Shown piece by piece: positions 34,232-45,537 of a stretch of 64,000 nucleotides of DNA. Within the stretch, counting starts at the first letter, position 1. Each line of letters begins with the position of its first letter. Made by a program: the position numbers and the translations under genes. The DNA comes from Alentia gelatinosa (lineage: Eukaryota; Annelida; Polychaeta; Phyllodocida; Polynoidae): positions 141,431,118 through 141,495,117 of the forward strand of contig OX465579.1 in assembly GCA_950022655.1 (NCBI GenBank), given 5' to 3'. The notes below the pieces were generated by a model. The model did not search any database and was not told the DNA's origin. It worked only from the letters and a program-made list of their open reading frames with translations.

Positions 34232-35555
34232 GTAGGACCGATCACTGATTAAACCATTCAGTAAACAATGTAGACTTCACGTTAGGTTCCTCACTTGGTG
34301 TCCTAACTATATTTACATGTATAACGTAAAGATGCATGTAACATATAGTTCTCCTTTTACTATTAGCAATTAAGTTTCTTTTCCAGTACGTATCGCCTTA
34401 AATTCATCTCTTTGTTATACAGGAATTTGTCAGCAGTATTTTGCTTTGCAACTAGACAACGCTTCATGTTTCAGATGGGAATCTATCAATGGTCTTTATA
34501 TATGTGTTGATAGTTTTTTATTTCAGACCATTTACAGGTACCAAGATCCCACCGGATGATCACAAGTGGCTTGCTGGTTATCCTATTATAGAAAGTCACG
34601 ACATATATGTCTTTGTTACTACAAATGTTTTTTTCCAAATCAGTATCTTGTTCTGAGGCGTTTTCCTGCCTTTGATATATGAAGACTGTGCATGGTATTC
34701 TAGTATACTCACAGATAATGTTTGATAGGCATCTTACTCCGACAGCCCAGATTTGTATACCCTCTTGGACATTTAGCCCTCACTCCAAGGAGACATTGTC
34801 TTTGATTGGACAAACAAATATGTTATCATAGGTATCGTTAGTGCTAATAATAAGAATATCAGATGTTTAGGAAAAGGCACAACCTTCATATTTACATGGT
34901 CACAAACTCTACGCACTGATCACCGTTTGTCCTATTGAGCATTGGATGACATTGAGACACAGTCTTGTCAGGTGCCAACTGACAAATCATGAAGAAAATC
35001 AGGTTTGAATGCAGGAAAATCAATATATCTAAAATATATAGATGTGTCATATATAAGCTGAAAGAGACAGACTTTGAGGCGTGGTCAAGCTGCATCCTTA
35101 CTCAAAACCTAAAAGAGTCGTCTACCCATATTGCTACTATATATGAAAACCACGTGTAAGTAATTCAAAAAGTGAATTACACAGAGACATCTTCCATTTA
35201 ATCCATCTTTGAGGTTGACAACATAAACGTTTTACTCATCACATTTTATGAAGGAATGAACTGCGGTAGACACCGTTACTTTTTCATGGGGTAAGTGAGG
35301 GACAACATAACTTCTATAATCTGGTTATTAGAAACAGGTGAGGTATAGTTTAAATGATACAATAAATATACAGTGTCTTAAATACTTAGGTCCTTAGTAA
35401 GGCAAATGATAATTTGATATCCCCTGTATTAGTTATATCGTCCAATATACAACTCCCAAAGATGGTACTTATTCTTATATCATATCATTGATTAATCCTC
35501 ATGATATATAAAAAACCCGGATCACTTATGACCTTTAATTTTCATAAAAAAAAAG
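34232..35555 (+). other. intron 21, with decayed repeat exon
   Basis: AT-rich. At about 35286-35338 lies a relative of the repeat exon at 36574 that still encodes VRDNITSII and ends GAAACAG/GTGAGG, but its 5' part has a TAA and no acceptor. Otherwise nothing recognised. Confidence 0.6.
35286..35338 (+). pseudogene. decayed repeat exon (related to 36574)
   Basis: Reads GTG AGG GAC AAC ATA ACT in the frame matching exon C, with the donor kept (CAG/GTGAGG) but TAA immediately upstream and no acceptor AG at the expected place. Probably a dead duplicate. Confidence 0.5.
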
Positions 35556-35621
35556 AGCCAGTATCAAGTGGATGGAAAAAGGTCAAAGACATTAGTCCCG
35601 TTCTACTTACGACAGATCAAG
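35556..35621 (+). CDS. RP1: repeat exon A (66 nt)
   Basis: First full unit of the micro-exon array. Phase 1 in and out. Encodes EPVSSGWKKVKD then ISPVLLTTDQ. Acceptor AAAAG, donor CAAG/GTAGGA. The tract before the acceptor is A-rich, not pyrimidine-rich, as in most copies, so splicing may be weak or regulated. Confidence 0.65.
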
Positions 35622-35944
35622 GTAGGATGGCAAAGCACTGAGAACTCATATGTACAAAAGCCCGAGTGACCTACTTAAAATAATTTGGGCACATAAATAA
35701 AAGGCTGCTTTCTATTAGAATAAAAGTGTGTATCACCAAATTCAATTCTATACACATTTCTATAGATATATCGTTCAGTATTTATCCTAGAAGTGAAGAT
35801 ATAAACATTATTTGAAAAATTGTTGCACAATTTGAGTGGTTATGGGGTAATAATGGATACAATTTATTTAGTCTTATTTATGCGTAGAACATGCTACTTT
35901 GGACTGGATTTTCTGATCGTAATTGGATTTTTCATTTTTATTGT

Positions 35945-35990
35945 CATGTAGGCTGGCAAACTTTAACAATACGACAATAGTACAGTCAAT
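35945..35990 (+). pseudogene. decayed repeat exon fragment
   Basis: TGTAG then GCTGGCAAACT, identical to the start of the exon at 36574, but it runs into TAG after eight codons and lacks a donor. Dead copy of the C-type unit. Confidence 0.5.
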
Positions 35991-36151
35991 TGACAATTAA
36001 GTATTTCATCAAAGAAAATAATGTACCTTGAATATGCTTAAATGCCAAGCACTCTGCATTTTCATCTCACATTAATAATGAATCCCCGAGAACTTAAAGC
36101 AAACCCCCTTTAGATGTCAGAATTGATTGCAACTTTCACTTTCATCAAAAG

Positions 36152-36217
36152 ACTCAGTATCAGATGGATGGAAAAAGGTCAAAGAGATTAGTGTTGCTCT
36201 ACTCAGAATAGAGAAAG
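36152..36217 (+). CDS. RP1: repeat exon B (66 nt)
   Basis: Phase 1-1. Encodes DSVSDGWKKVKE then ISVALLRIEK. Acceptor CATCAAAAG, donor AAAG/GTAGGA. Confidence 0.7.
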
Positions 36218-36573
36218 GTAGGATGCCACAACATTGAAAGGTTTAATTCATGATTATCTTAAATGATGAATCAAAAACCAACCTATTCACTTAACTCTTC
36301 AGGCCAGACTAACCTCTTTATGATAATATATGGATACAAATACAAGTACAGCCTATGAAACGCTAAGCGCCTCTCCCACATCATTCAACATAGTTCCTAG
36401 AAGTAAATTATCACTTCTTATGAAGGTACATATTTTCATGAAGTAGACATAAATTTTTGTAATGGAAATATAAAAAAACGTATTCATAAAGTTCAAATGA
36501 TATTACTTAACCTCATTTGTTTTGACTAAGTTTTGATTTATCAACATGTTTCTCCTATCATGTCATAATATAG

Positions 36574-36627
36574 GCTGGCAAACTGTCAGGGAAAACCTAA
36601 CTTCTATAATCGATCTATTGGAAAGAG
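36574..36627 (+). CDS. RP1: repeat exon C (54 nt, divergent type)
   Basis: Phase 1-1. Encodes GWQTVRENL then TSIIDLLER, lacking the first four residues of the 66-nt type but keeping GW, the Val four positions on and the hydrophobic run. Acceptor AATATAG, donor AGAG/GTGAGG. The 54-nt form recurs at 44058, 44510 and 44852. Confidence 0.65.
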
Positions 36628-36952
36628 GTGAGGTATAGTTTAATGATACAATGAAAATACAGCCCATTGAATGCTAAGTGCCTCTCCTCCAATATATACA
36701 ACTGCCAAAGAAGCTACTCATTCTTGTATCTTATCATTAATTTACGCATATAAAATATAAAAAGCAAACAATATTGATTAATCCTCGTGAAATATAACCA
36801 AAAATCCTGAACAACTTGTAACCTTTAAATAATGTATCTCTGATATATGGAAATGCCAAGTATGCTGTCCATTTTGATTTCACTTTAATGATTCGCCACC
36901 TATTGAGTTTATAGATGTCAGAATTGATTGCAACTTTCATTTTCATTAAAAG

Positions 36953-37018
36953 ACTCAGTATCATATGGATGGAAAAAGGTCAAAGAGAATAGTGTTGCTC
37001 TACTAAGAATGCAAAAAG
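36953..37018 (+). CDS. RP1: repeat exon D (66 nt)
   Basis: Phase 1-1. Encodes DSVSYGWKKVKE then NSVALLRMQK. Acceptor ATTAAAAG, donor AAAAG/GTAGGA. Flanks resemble those of exon B, so B and D are recent duplicates. Confidence 0.7.
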
Positions 37019-37869
37019 GTAGGATGACACATTGAGTGCTTTGATTTGTGATTAGCTTTAGCGATCAAAAGCCATTCTACTCACTAAGATCGTCAAGCTG
37101 GACTACCTTGTTTTAGGATAATATATGGATATAAATACAAGTATATTTCTCTAAAACTTTATCGTTCATTATAATTGAAGTACGCTTCTTATGAAGGAAT
37201 ATTTCTCATTTGTATTATATTTTCGCAAACATATATAAGTATTGCTTCATATTCTTTCAAGCCTGAAAATGGCTTGATTTTCCCCACAGACATAATTAAG
37301 AATATTGCACTTTTGATACAAAATAATTATGGATTTAAATGGCTATCTACTAATTGCTGTAAAGAAATAGGTATTTTTGGAGTAGAACTAGGGAAAACAT
37401 AAGTTAAGTTATTGCAAAAACATACAAATACTGCATTTGACCCTTCTCGGTCTTTTGACTCAGAAATACGGCCCTGCACCTGTAGTGTCGGGCTGTATTT
37501 TTGAGTCAAAGACCTCAAACGGCCATCCCTACGGGCCCAGTAACCCTGTTTTCTCACAGTATTGACTTCTCCTAGAGATGTGCGATATGTGTTCCACAAG
37601 TAAAAAAGAGACCCCAGTGCAGCGTAGGATTTTCCACCATTGTATATGGAAGTCTTTCACGGTGCTTATGCACAAAAAAATTGTAAGGTCCCTAGTTAGT
37701 GGCAGAGGCTTGCAGTCACTGCCCCTCATACAAGACTGTGTGCGAGGCACGGGGAGCAATGTGGGGAAAAGGGCTCGCTGTGTGGTCTGCCCAAAAAAAT
37801 TATATACGAATGTATAATTCATATAAAAAAAGCTTTTATAAACTGGGAATTGATTGTGTTTTTTAAAAG
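37019..37869 (+). other. intron between repeat exons D and E
   Basis: Contains a segment (about 37137-37402) duplicated near 39695-39985, then an insertion of about 450 bp that includes the hairpin 37449-37514. The overlapping antisense ORF at 37529-37900 has no recognised homology. Confidence 0.55.
37449..37514. repeat. 26-bp inverted repeat
   Basis: GGTCTTTTGACTCAGAAATA at 37449 onward pairs with TATTTTTGAGTCAAAGACC ending at 37514. Likely the end or core of an inserted element in the array. Confidence 0.7.
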
Positions 37870-37935
37870 AGCCCATATCATATGGATGGAAAAAGGTCAA
37901 AGAATTTAGTGTTGGTCTACTTAGAATGCAAAAAG
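37870..37935 (+). CDS. RP1: repeat exon E (66 nt)
   Basis: Phase 1-1. Encodes EPISYGWKKVKE then FSVGLLRMQK. Acceptor TTTTAAAAG, donor AAAAG/GTAGGA. First unit of the ~281-bp array. Confidence 0.7.
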
Positions 37936-38149
37936 GTAGGATGACACAACATTGAGTGCTTTAATTTGTAATTATCTTTAGTGATCAAAAGCCATTCTAT
38001 TCACTGGAATTATCAAGCCAGACTTCCTGGTTTTAGGATTATATATGGATATAAATACAAGTATATTTCCCTAAAGCTTTATCTGTATTTATTTCTCTAA
38101 ACTGCTTTATAAACTGGGAATTATTATGATCTTTAATTTCTTTTAAAAG

Positions 38150-38215
38150 AGCCCATATCATATGGATGGAAAAAGGTCAAAGAGAATAGTGTTGGTCTAC
38201 TTAAAATGCAAAAAG
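38150..38215 (+). CDS. RP1: repeat exon F (66 nt)
   Basis: Phase 1-1. Encodes EPISYGWKKVKE then NSVGLLKMQK. Splice sites as in exon E. Confidence 0.7.
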
Positions 38216-38429
38216 GTAGGATGACACAACATTGAGTGCTTTAAATTGTAATTAACTTTAGTGATCAAAAGCCATTCTATTCACTGAAATTATCAAGCCA
38301 GACTACCTGGTTTTAGGATTATATATGGATATAAATACAAGCATATTTCTCTAAAGCTTTATCTGTATTTATTTCTCTAAACTGCTTTATAAACTGGGAA
38401 TTATTATGATCTTTAATTTCTTTTAAAAG

Positions 38430-38495
38430 AGCCCATATCATATGGATGGAAAAAGGTCATAGAGAATAGTGTTGCTCTTCTTAGAATGCAAAAAG
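38430..38495 (+). CDS. RP1: repeat exon G (66 nt)
   Basis: Phase 1-1. Encodes EPISYGWKKVIE then NSVALLRMQK. Splice sites as in exon E. Confidence 0.7.
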
Positions 38496-38709
38496 GTAGG
38501 ATGACACAGCATTGAGTGCTTTAATATGTAATAACTTAAGGGATCAAAAGCCATTCTATTTATTGAAATTATTGAGCCAGACTACCTTGTTTTAGGATTA
38601 TATGTGGATATAAATGCAAGTATATTTCTCTAAAGCTTTATCTGTTTATATTTCTTTAAATGCTTTTACAAACTGGGAATTGATTATAACTTTAAATTGT
38701 TTTTAAAAG

Positions 38710-38774
38710 AGCCCATATCATATGGATGGAAAAAGGTCATAGAGAATAGTGTTGCTGTACTTAGAATGCAAAAA
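38710..38774 (+). pseudogene. RP1: repeat exon H, one base short at the donor (65 nt)
   Basis: The codons match its neighbours (EPISYGWKKVIE then NSVAVLRMQ), but the donor reads GCAAAAAGTAGGA where the others read GCAAAAAGGTAGGA. The exon is therefore 65 nt and would shift the frame if spliced. It is either skipped, dead or a sequencing error. Confidence 0.7.
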
Positions 38775-38991
38775 GTAGGATGCCACAATATTGAGTGCTT
38801 TAATTTGTAACTAACTTTAGTGATCAACAGCCATTCTATTCACTGAAATTATCAAGCCAGTCTACCATGTATAAGGATAAAATATGGAAATATATAAATG
38901 CAAGTATATTTCCCTAAAGCTTTATTGTTTATATTTCTCTAAACTGCTTCATAAACTGGGAATTATTGTGATCTTTAATTTCTTTTAAAAG

Positions 38992-39057
38992 AGCCCATAT
39001 CATATGGATGGAAAAAGGTCAAAGAGAATAGTATTGCTCTACTTAGGATGCATAAAG
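38992..39057 (+). CDS. RP1: repeat exon I (66 nt)
   Basis: Phase 1-1. Encodes EPISYGWKKVKE then NSIALLRMHK. Acceptor TTTTAAAAG, donor TAAAG/GTAGGA. Confidence 0.7.
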
Positions 39058-39272
39058 GTAGGATGACAAAACATTGAGTGCTTTAATTTGTGATTATTTT
39101 TAGTGATCAAAAACCATTCTATTCATTGAAATTATTGAGCCAGACTACCTTGTTTAAGGAAAATATATGGATATGAATACAAGTATATTTCTCTAAAGTT
39201 TCATCTGTATATATTTCTTTAAATGCTTTTACAAACTGGGAATTGATTATAACCTTTAATTGTTTTTAAAAG

Positions 39273-39338
39273 AGCCCATATCATATGGATGGAAAAAGGT
39301 CATAGAGAATAGTATTGCTCTACTTAGAATGCAAAAAG
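39273..39338 (+). CDS. RP1: repeat exon J (66 nt)
   Basis: Phase 1-1. Encodes EPISYGWKKVIE then NSIALLRMQK. Acceptor TTTTTAAAAG. Confidence 0.7.
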
Positions 39339-39574
39339 GTAGGATGACACCTCGTTTTAGGTAAAATGCACAACCTTGAGTGCTTAGATTTGTAATCAAC
39401 TTTAGTGATCAACAGCCTTTCTATTCACTGAAATTATCAAGCCAGACTACTTTGTTTAAGGATTATATAAGGATATAAATACAAGTATATTTCTCTAAAG
39501 CTTTACATGTTAATATTTCGTTAAACGCTTTTACAAACTGGGAATTGATTATAACTTTTAATTTTTTGTAAAAG

Positions 39575-39640
39575 AGCCCATATCATATGGATGGAAAAAG
39601 GTCATGGAGAATAGTGTTGCCCTACTTAGAATGCAAAAAG
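39575..39640 (+). CDS. RP1: repeat exon K (66 nt)
   Basis: Phase 1-1. Encodes EPISYGWKKVME then NSVALLRMQK. Acceptor TTTTGTAAAAG. Last unit of the ~281-bp array. Confidence 0.7.
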
Positions 39641-40027
39641 GTAGGATGACACCTCATTTTAGGATAATATATGGATACAAATACAAGGATAGTTCTCCAA
39701 AGCTACATCGTTCATTTTATTTCCTAGAAGTAAATTACGCTTCTTGGGAAGGTATATGGCTCATTTGTAGTACATTTTTTTCAAATATATAAGTATTGCT
39801 TCATATTCTTTTCAAGTCTGTAAATGGCTTGATCTCCCCCACAGACATAACTAAGGATATTGCACATTTTGATACAAAATAATTATGGATTTAAATGGCT
39901 ATCTACTAATTGCTGGATTTAAATTGATATCTGCGCATGGCTGTAAAGAAATGCATATTTTTGGAGTAGATCTAGGGAAAACGTTAAGAATGGAGAATTG
40001 ATTATGAACTTTAATTGTTTTTAAAAG

Positions 40028-40093
40028 AGCCAGTATCATGTGGATGGAAAAAGGTCAAAGAGAATAGTGTCGCCCTACTTGAAATAGAAAAAG
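40028..40093 (+). CDS. RP1: repeat exon L (66 nt)
   Basis: Phase 1-1. Encodes EPVSCGWKKVKE then NSVALLEIEK. Its upstream intron repeats the segment found at 37137-37402. Confidence 0.7.
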
Positions 40094-40555
40094 GTAGGAT
40101 GACACAGCAGTGTCCCCCTTCTATGTCATATGAACCTAGCTGACACATTCAAAGGAACTGTGGGCCCTAACATTACATGGCTGTGGTTTATCTTGAATTT
40201 TAAAGTCTTCTCCAGCATCTTTTGGACCTAGGTCAATGCCAAAGTGTATAACTTGATAACTTATTTCTTTTCCTTCGAATCCTTTGTATTTACTTTTGAG
40301 GTTCTGTAAAAATTATAGTGAGCCAGATATGCTCGGGGATCTTTAACAAATGCCATTTAAATCTTTCTGCCTCTTATCATCAGTTAATTTATATCAATCT
40401 CATTTTATAACACATACATCTATGCCAATTATAAGGGGGTTTTCTCATTAGGATAAAGATATATGATATATGAATTGAAGTATTTAATATATGGTCATTA
40501 GACATATATCCCTAAGGTATGAGAATTAATTGCCACTTTCAATCGTATTTAAAAG

Positions 40556-40621
40556 AGCCAGTATCAAATGGATGGAAAAAGGTCAAACAAAGTAGTGTTG
40601 CTCTACTTACAATACATCAAG
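40556..40621 (+). CDS. RP1: repeat exon M (66 nt)
   Basis: Phase 1-1. Encodes EPVSNGWKKVKQ then SSVALLTIHQ. Donor CAAG/GTAAGA. Confidence 0.7.
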
Positions 40622-42292
40622 GTAAGATGGCATAGTCTTAGTTTGAGTGACATATTCAGGAATGTTGTGTGCTTCGACTGAAAGCTAGCACTTCTTTACA
40701 TTTAATGAAATATATCTCCGCTATTATCAATACAATTCTGTACACGTGACTACTGCCAGATTGGTTTTCTATCAATATTCATAGAAGTAAAGCGTAACTT
40801 ATTAGGCACTGATTCGAATTTTCCTCTATTGGTATTGTCAAGTAAATAAGTATTTCTCAGTCTGGAAACAGTTGGAAATACCAGCAGACATGAATAGAAA
40901 TAATACCGATTTGCACATAGAATTGGTCATGCATATCATCCTAAAATGATATACTTAAATCAGTTCTCGATGAACAACATCAAGCCATCTTAAGATACGG
41001 TTCATGAATTATGGGACAGCTGTACATCTATTGATTATGATAGTCTCAAGGGAAATCGCTATGTATAGGGTTATTATAACTTGTCCTAAATTTGGATATC
41101 TCTTCTGTTAGTATTTTAAACCTCGAGCTATTTCAGAGTGTTTGATGTGTTTGATTTCTGATCCTTTGTCTTCATGATTCTTTGAAAACTGTTTTCAACA
41201 TTTTATTCATGCAATTCTATAATGTTCTGCGTTACCATTTACACTTATTTGATAGAGTTTGCCTTCTCAAATATATCTATCCCTGTACAAAATACGAATC
41301 TGAATATGAAAATTAGGGGATAAACATTTGTGCCACGAAAGTGCAGCAGAATGTTTTTGTAAGAGCAAGTGCTTTGTAGAGGGAACAAAGGAAAGGGAGG
41401 CACATTTGCTATTATGCATTTATGAGATAATGAAAAGGTGTCATTGAGTAGCCTTAATCTTTCATATTTAGCATATTCAGACCCAGTCCCAAATGCTACT
41501 TGGTGGTATTCCTATTGACCTGAGGTCTGTTTAATTTCTTACGCAAACGGGAATATAAGGTCCTGAGACAGCTAGTACGAGAGTTCCCATTTAATAATTC
41601 GATTTATCGTATGGAAAGACAGTTGTTACAGGATGGGAGAGGTATCGTCCATTTGCATTTAAGAATTAATCGGGAGGGTGGGGGGGGGGGGGGATGATCC
41701 AGATGCTACAAAATAGCAAGAACCGCATTATATATCAATTTAAACCTGCGGAAATATGTTTGCCATGGACATAAACGATAACAAAGATATCCCTATGTGG
41801 CACCACTTGTGGTGAATAGGAATCTTCGCTCATGTAACCCTCGAACTGTCTTACAGGCGTGTTTTGACCTGACAAACGATCGGAGTTACTCGAACGAGGC
41901 TATTGTCCCCTACGACCATACGAAATTAAACAGGCCCCAGCCCTTTGAATAATCTAGGATAGTACATGAAGACCCTCTTCTGTACCTCATACTAGGGTTA
42001 TCGTTTGATGATTTTTAAGATTGTTTGATAAGACCGTTTTAGCCGTCCTTAAGGTCGTCCATAATTGTTTAATAAAGTTGACCCACATCGTCACTGGGTT
42101 TCTATGGCCTACAGAAAAAGGTCTTCATATGCCATCCTATTTTATTCAACAGGCCCAACGTTTCATAGAATCTGTTGAGTCCCATTCGTGCATAACTCAT
42201 ATGAACCAAACTTACCCTACACTGTCTGTAAACTAGTTTATCATTCAAAGAAGAGCTACTCAATATTTCTCTAAACTTCTGAAATTTACAAG
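40622..42292 (+). other. intron between repeat exons M and N
   Basis: 1.67 kb, AT-rich, with a run of 14 G at about 41680-41693. No further repeat exon recognised. Confidence 0.6.
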
Positions 42293-42352
42293 AACCATAT
42301 GGGTGGAACAAAGTAACAGAAAGCATTCTTGCTATCCTGGTGATGGTTCAAG
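42293..42352 (+). CDS. RP1: repeat exon N (60 nt)
   Basis: Phase 1-1. Encodes EPYGWNKVTES then ILAILVMVQ; two residues shorter than the 66-nt type. Acceptor TTTACAAG, donor CAAG/GTGAGA. Confidence 0.65.
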
Positions 42353-42745
42353 GTGAGAATATTCACAAACTGTCATCTTTGAACACCATTGCTATGCTCA
42401 TAAAAGTATCAAATTGGGTTGAATCTTCATTTTTTGGACTCCAGATTCAGTGTGATGTAAAATACCTGCCTCTTAACAAAGACTAATCCGTATATTGCGA
42501 TATCGATGACGTGATCATTCATTGATTCTGCCTTAGAGACATGATAGATAGTTATGCCAGTGAATAGGAAGCAAGGTGGAATGTAGTGTTAATTTAGAAT
42601 TTTTGCTATATTAGCTTTTTGACTTTGAAGGAAGTCAAGAATTAATATCAGAATATCATTAAATATATATAAAAAAACCATGTTACCTTATCAAACAAGA
42701 AGTAACACGATGCAACTAATACACTTTTTTGTCCATCGTATCAAG

Positions 42746-42811
42746 AGTTACAAGGATATGGTTGGAGCAAAGTTAGAAAAAATACTATTACTCTCCTGAA
42801 ACTCTCTCAAG
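42746..42811 (+). CDS. RP1: repeat exon O (66 nt, diverged)
   Basis: Phase 1-1. Encodes ELQGYGWSKVRK then NTITLLKLSQ. Acceptor GTATCAAG, donor CAAG/GTGAGA. Much diverged from the E-K group, hence older. Confidence 0.65.
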
Positions 42812-43151
42812 GTGAGAAACTAAATAATCTTCATAAACATGTACATTGCATATTTAGTCCTCACGTATCTGCAGTTAATTATCTATTAAGTATTTGTCAA
42901 TGAGGAAAACACGACTTCTTTTCAAGCTAGATAAAATAGATGTTAGGAACTAGTGATAATAGTAAATAAAGATTTTTAAAATGTTTTGTTTATTACGCAC
43001 ATGCAAGAGAACGCCACAATAACGTCCAGAATTAAAACACAATTATGTCTTCCACGTCGGAGTTTTATTTAATCTTATTTCCTACTTTCTGGCAAATTAT
43101 GTTCACATAAGGTTAATGATTTACCTTTCCTTGAAAACTCCAAAATATTAG

Positions 43152-43214
43152 GCAATGGATGGAAGAGTATACAGACAAGGACGATTGCTATCATTAACAT
43201 CCCCATGTACCAAG
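43152..43214 (+). CDS. RP1: repeat exon P (63 nt, diverged)
   Basis: Phase 1-1. Encodes GNGWKSIQTRT then IAIINIPMYQ. Acceptor AATATTAG, donor CAAG/GTGAGC. Confidence 0.6.
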
Positions 43215-44057
43215 GTGAGCTGGTAACACTATCGTTGGTTTTAGTTCTGACGTGAAATAGAAGCCGCTGATTTGCTGATTTTATCAAATCAGCCAAAGGT
43301 AACCTTTCATTTTGATGTTTAAACATTATGAAACCTCCTTTGTTGATATTGAGAGAGCGGTGGTTTTAGTTTAAAGTGATGCTTCATATAATCAGAGAAG
43401 GGAGGTTTGTGCCACAGCAGAAACAGTCACAGTAACAGGAATATACACAAATATATGCACACATTTTGGTATTTTATTCAAAGTTAAATCTTCTGATCCT
43501 GAAATTATATGGCTGTTATTTCACCATTTATTAGCTGAATGAAAATTAAGGTAGGGTGTTCCTAATATGGTCATATACTATCTGGATACTGATACTCAAC
43601 ATTTCGTATGCTATGCCATTCGCGAAAAGACACTCATCAATACATGTTTCATACATTTAAATCACTTAAGTATTTAGTTTCTAACGGTTCAATGTCTAAA
43701 GGGCTAGCATAATAAGATTTGAACTTATATGGTCAGACTATGATAGGTGAGAACGATTTAGAATGTAGATGTTCCTTCCATAAGGCCAAGAATAACACTT
43801 CTAAATTCCTTCAAGTATACAATGGTGATTTTTTTTGGTTATTTTGAAGTCACCTTTTATAAGAAGAAATGACTTCCTTTAATTGGTTATAAACGATTTT
43901 TATAATAGAATTGATAGTGAAGGAATCGATTCATTAACATTTGTTCATTAGATATGTGACATAACTATGGTACCAAACCTAAAATCACGATATGAATTCG
44001 TATTTATGATTAATGCAATCGATAATTGATTTTCAAATATAAACATTCGAATCTCAG
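43215..44057 (+). other. intron between repeat exons P and R
   Basis: AT-rich; nothing recognised. Confidence 0.6.
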
Positions 44058-44111
44058 GTGGATGGAAAAGGCTATGCCGTTTTACACCTGAAATCGTCAA
44101 CACTTACTATG
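44058..44111 (+). CDS. RP1: repeat exon R (54 nt, diverged)
   Basis: Phase 1-1. Encodes GGWKRLCRF then TPEIVNTYY. Acceptor ATCTCAG, donor TATG/GTAAGA. Splice sites are good, the repeat similarity modest. Confidence 0.58.
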
Positions 44112-44266
44112 GTAAGATTATAAAGGCAATAGCAACTATTTTTATTAGAAGAATCGAGAGAACTAAAATATTTAGGTTATATCTTTTATCGTATTAATTG
44201 AGGTTTCAGTCATCAATTTTTAGCAGTTTTTGTATTTCTTTATCTATAATGTTCTATACTAGATTT

Positions 44267-44395
44267 TATCCTACCCCGTTTCTACATTTTTTTCAGTATT
44301 AGAAAGTAGTGGCATAAACAACACTTTATGTCACACCCAGTGACATAAACAAATCCCATGTTAAGCCTATGGCGTTTTTTATCAGGGGTAGGATA
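44267..44395 (+). mobile_element. 129-bp MITE, TATCCTACCCC family
   Basis: Near-identical to 10134-10259, with terminal TATCCTACCCC / GGGGTAGGATA and TA flanks. It sits in the intron between repeat exons R and S. Confidence 0.85.
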
Positions 44396-44509
44396 AATTT
44401 TTAGATCTACATAGTCTACCATATAAACATATTCAATTTGTCTTTTTTCATCCTAGTGAGTAAATAAAAGGAATTACAAAAGAATATCTTATTTTATATA
44501 ACTAACTAG

Positions 44510-44563
44510 GCGGATGGTTGACGGTTCAAAATGAACTGTCCTTGCTCGTGGATCTGCCTCACA
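44510..44563 (+). CDS. RP1: repeat exon S (54 nt, diverged)
   Basis: Phase 1-1. Encodes GGWLTVQNE then LSLLVDLPH. Acceptor ACTAACTAG, donor CACA/GTAAGT. The last base is A where other copies have G, so the next codon changes from Gly/Asp/Glu type to Asn. Confidence 0.58.
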
Positions 44564-44851
44564 GTAAGTTTATTTCATTTTACTCTGAGTCTCAACAAAT
44601 ATTACGCGATAGTCGCTCATATACAGATAGTATTGAGAGAAAATCATCCTTTAGTCCAAACGGGTCCCCTGGGACATCAAACCACAGACAAATAAACAAA
44701 AACCAGATAATCTATACACACATCATAGACTGCTCTGTATGTCTTTCCATAGACGCATACAGTTTAGTATACTTAATTTTTTTTCATCAGAATTAAACAA
44801 TGGTAATTTGTCCACACTAAATTCTAACACTTTATCATGAAAACGAAACAG

Positions 44852-44905
44852 ACAAATGGAAGAAGGTGAAGGATACTACTGCCGCCATTGTTGGCCTTTG
44901 TGTTG
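44852..44905 (+). CDS. RP1: repeat exon T (54 nt, diverged)
   Basis: Phase 1-1. Encodes NKWKKVKDT then TAAIVGLCV. Acceptor GAAACAG, donor GTTG/GTGAGT. Retains the WKKVK core of the array. Confidence 0.63.
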
Positions 44906-44952
44906 GTGAGTCTGAATTCCTACACCTTTAAGATAGGAGAGGATGTCAGTAA

Positions 44953-45131
44953 GGCCCGGCGTCCACATACTATGAGACTTCCTGATATACTACAAAGAAT
45001 AATATAAAAAATCATATACGACCTAGAACCACATTATCTTACAGAGACGTCTAGACTAGGAACATCGGCAGGCATCGGCTTCAGTTTTAAGGCCTATCGT
45101 AGATGAATTGAAGCTCAGTGGACGCAGGGTT
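44953..45131. mobile_element. decayed MITE, GGCCCGGCGTCCAC family
   Basis: Begins TAA/GGCCCGGCGTCCACATAC and ends CAGTGGACGCAGGG/TTTAA. The interior is diverged from the 27694 copy. Confidence 0.6.
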
Positions 45132-45537
45132 TAACTGAGGTCACAAATCGAAAGATTCCTGGTGTTCTTAATGAGTTTGAATGTGAGGCTATACTATCCT
45201 ATCAAACAAATAAATGCATAAAAAGCGATAGAAATCCACACACATGCATTTACTTATGAATTTCTCCACAATAAGAACTAGGTCACGTGGAGTATACAGC
45301 ATTAGCCTAATGAATGACATAAATGGGAGTAAATTATAGAATAAGGACTCAAAACGGTATGTACTGATAATCTTTTTCTTACCAAGTGAAGGGTCAGACA
45401 GGTCATAATATAACGAATAATTTGGAATCGTATGTCTTTACATATATTATAAATATTCCATGATGGGTTCTTTTTGAATAAATCAATACGGAATAACTTT
45501 CAGGGTCTAATAGTCATTGATCATCCAATATTGTCAG

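Larger units (their letters stand above)
37860..39640 (+). repeat. tandem array of ~281-bp units, each with one 66-nt exon
   Basis: Exon starts at 37870, 38150, 38430, 38710, 38992, 39273 and 39575 are spaced 280, 280, 280, 282, 281 and 302 bp. Intron parts are also repeated: TTGAGTGCTTTAA, GATCAAAAGCCATTCTATT and AAACTGGGAATT recur in each unit. Intron and exon have been amplified together, by unequal exchange or replication slippage. Confidence 0.92.

Noticed and set aside
37529..37900. 123-codon antisense ORF in the repeat array
   Set aside because: It overlaps repeat exon E and an inserted hairpin element, with no recognised domain.
35556..40621. CRISPR-like regular spacing of repeats
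   Set aside because: The repeats are protein-coding exons with splice signals in eukaryotic introns. Spacing and lengths are not those of a CRISPR array.
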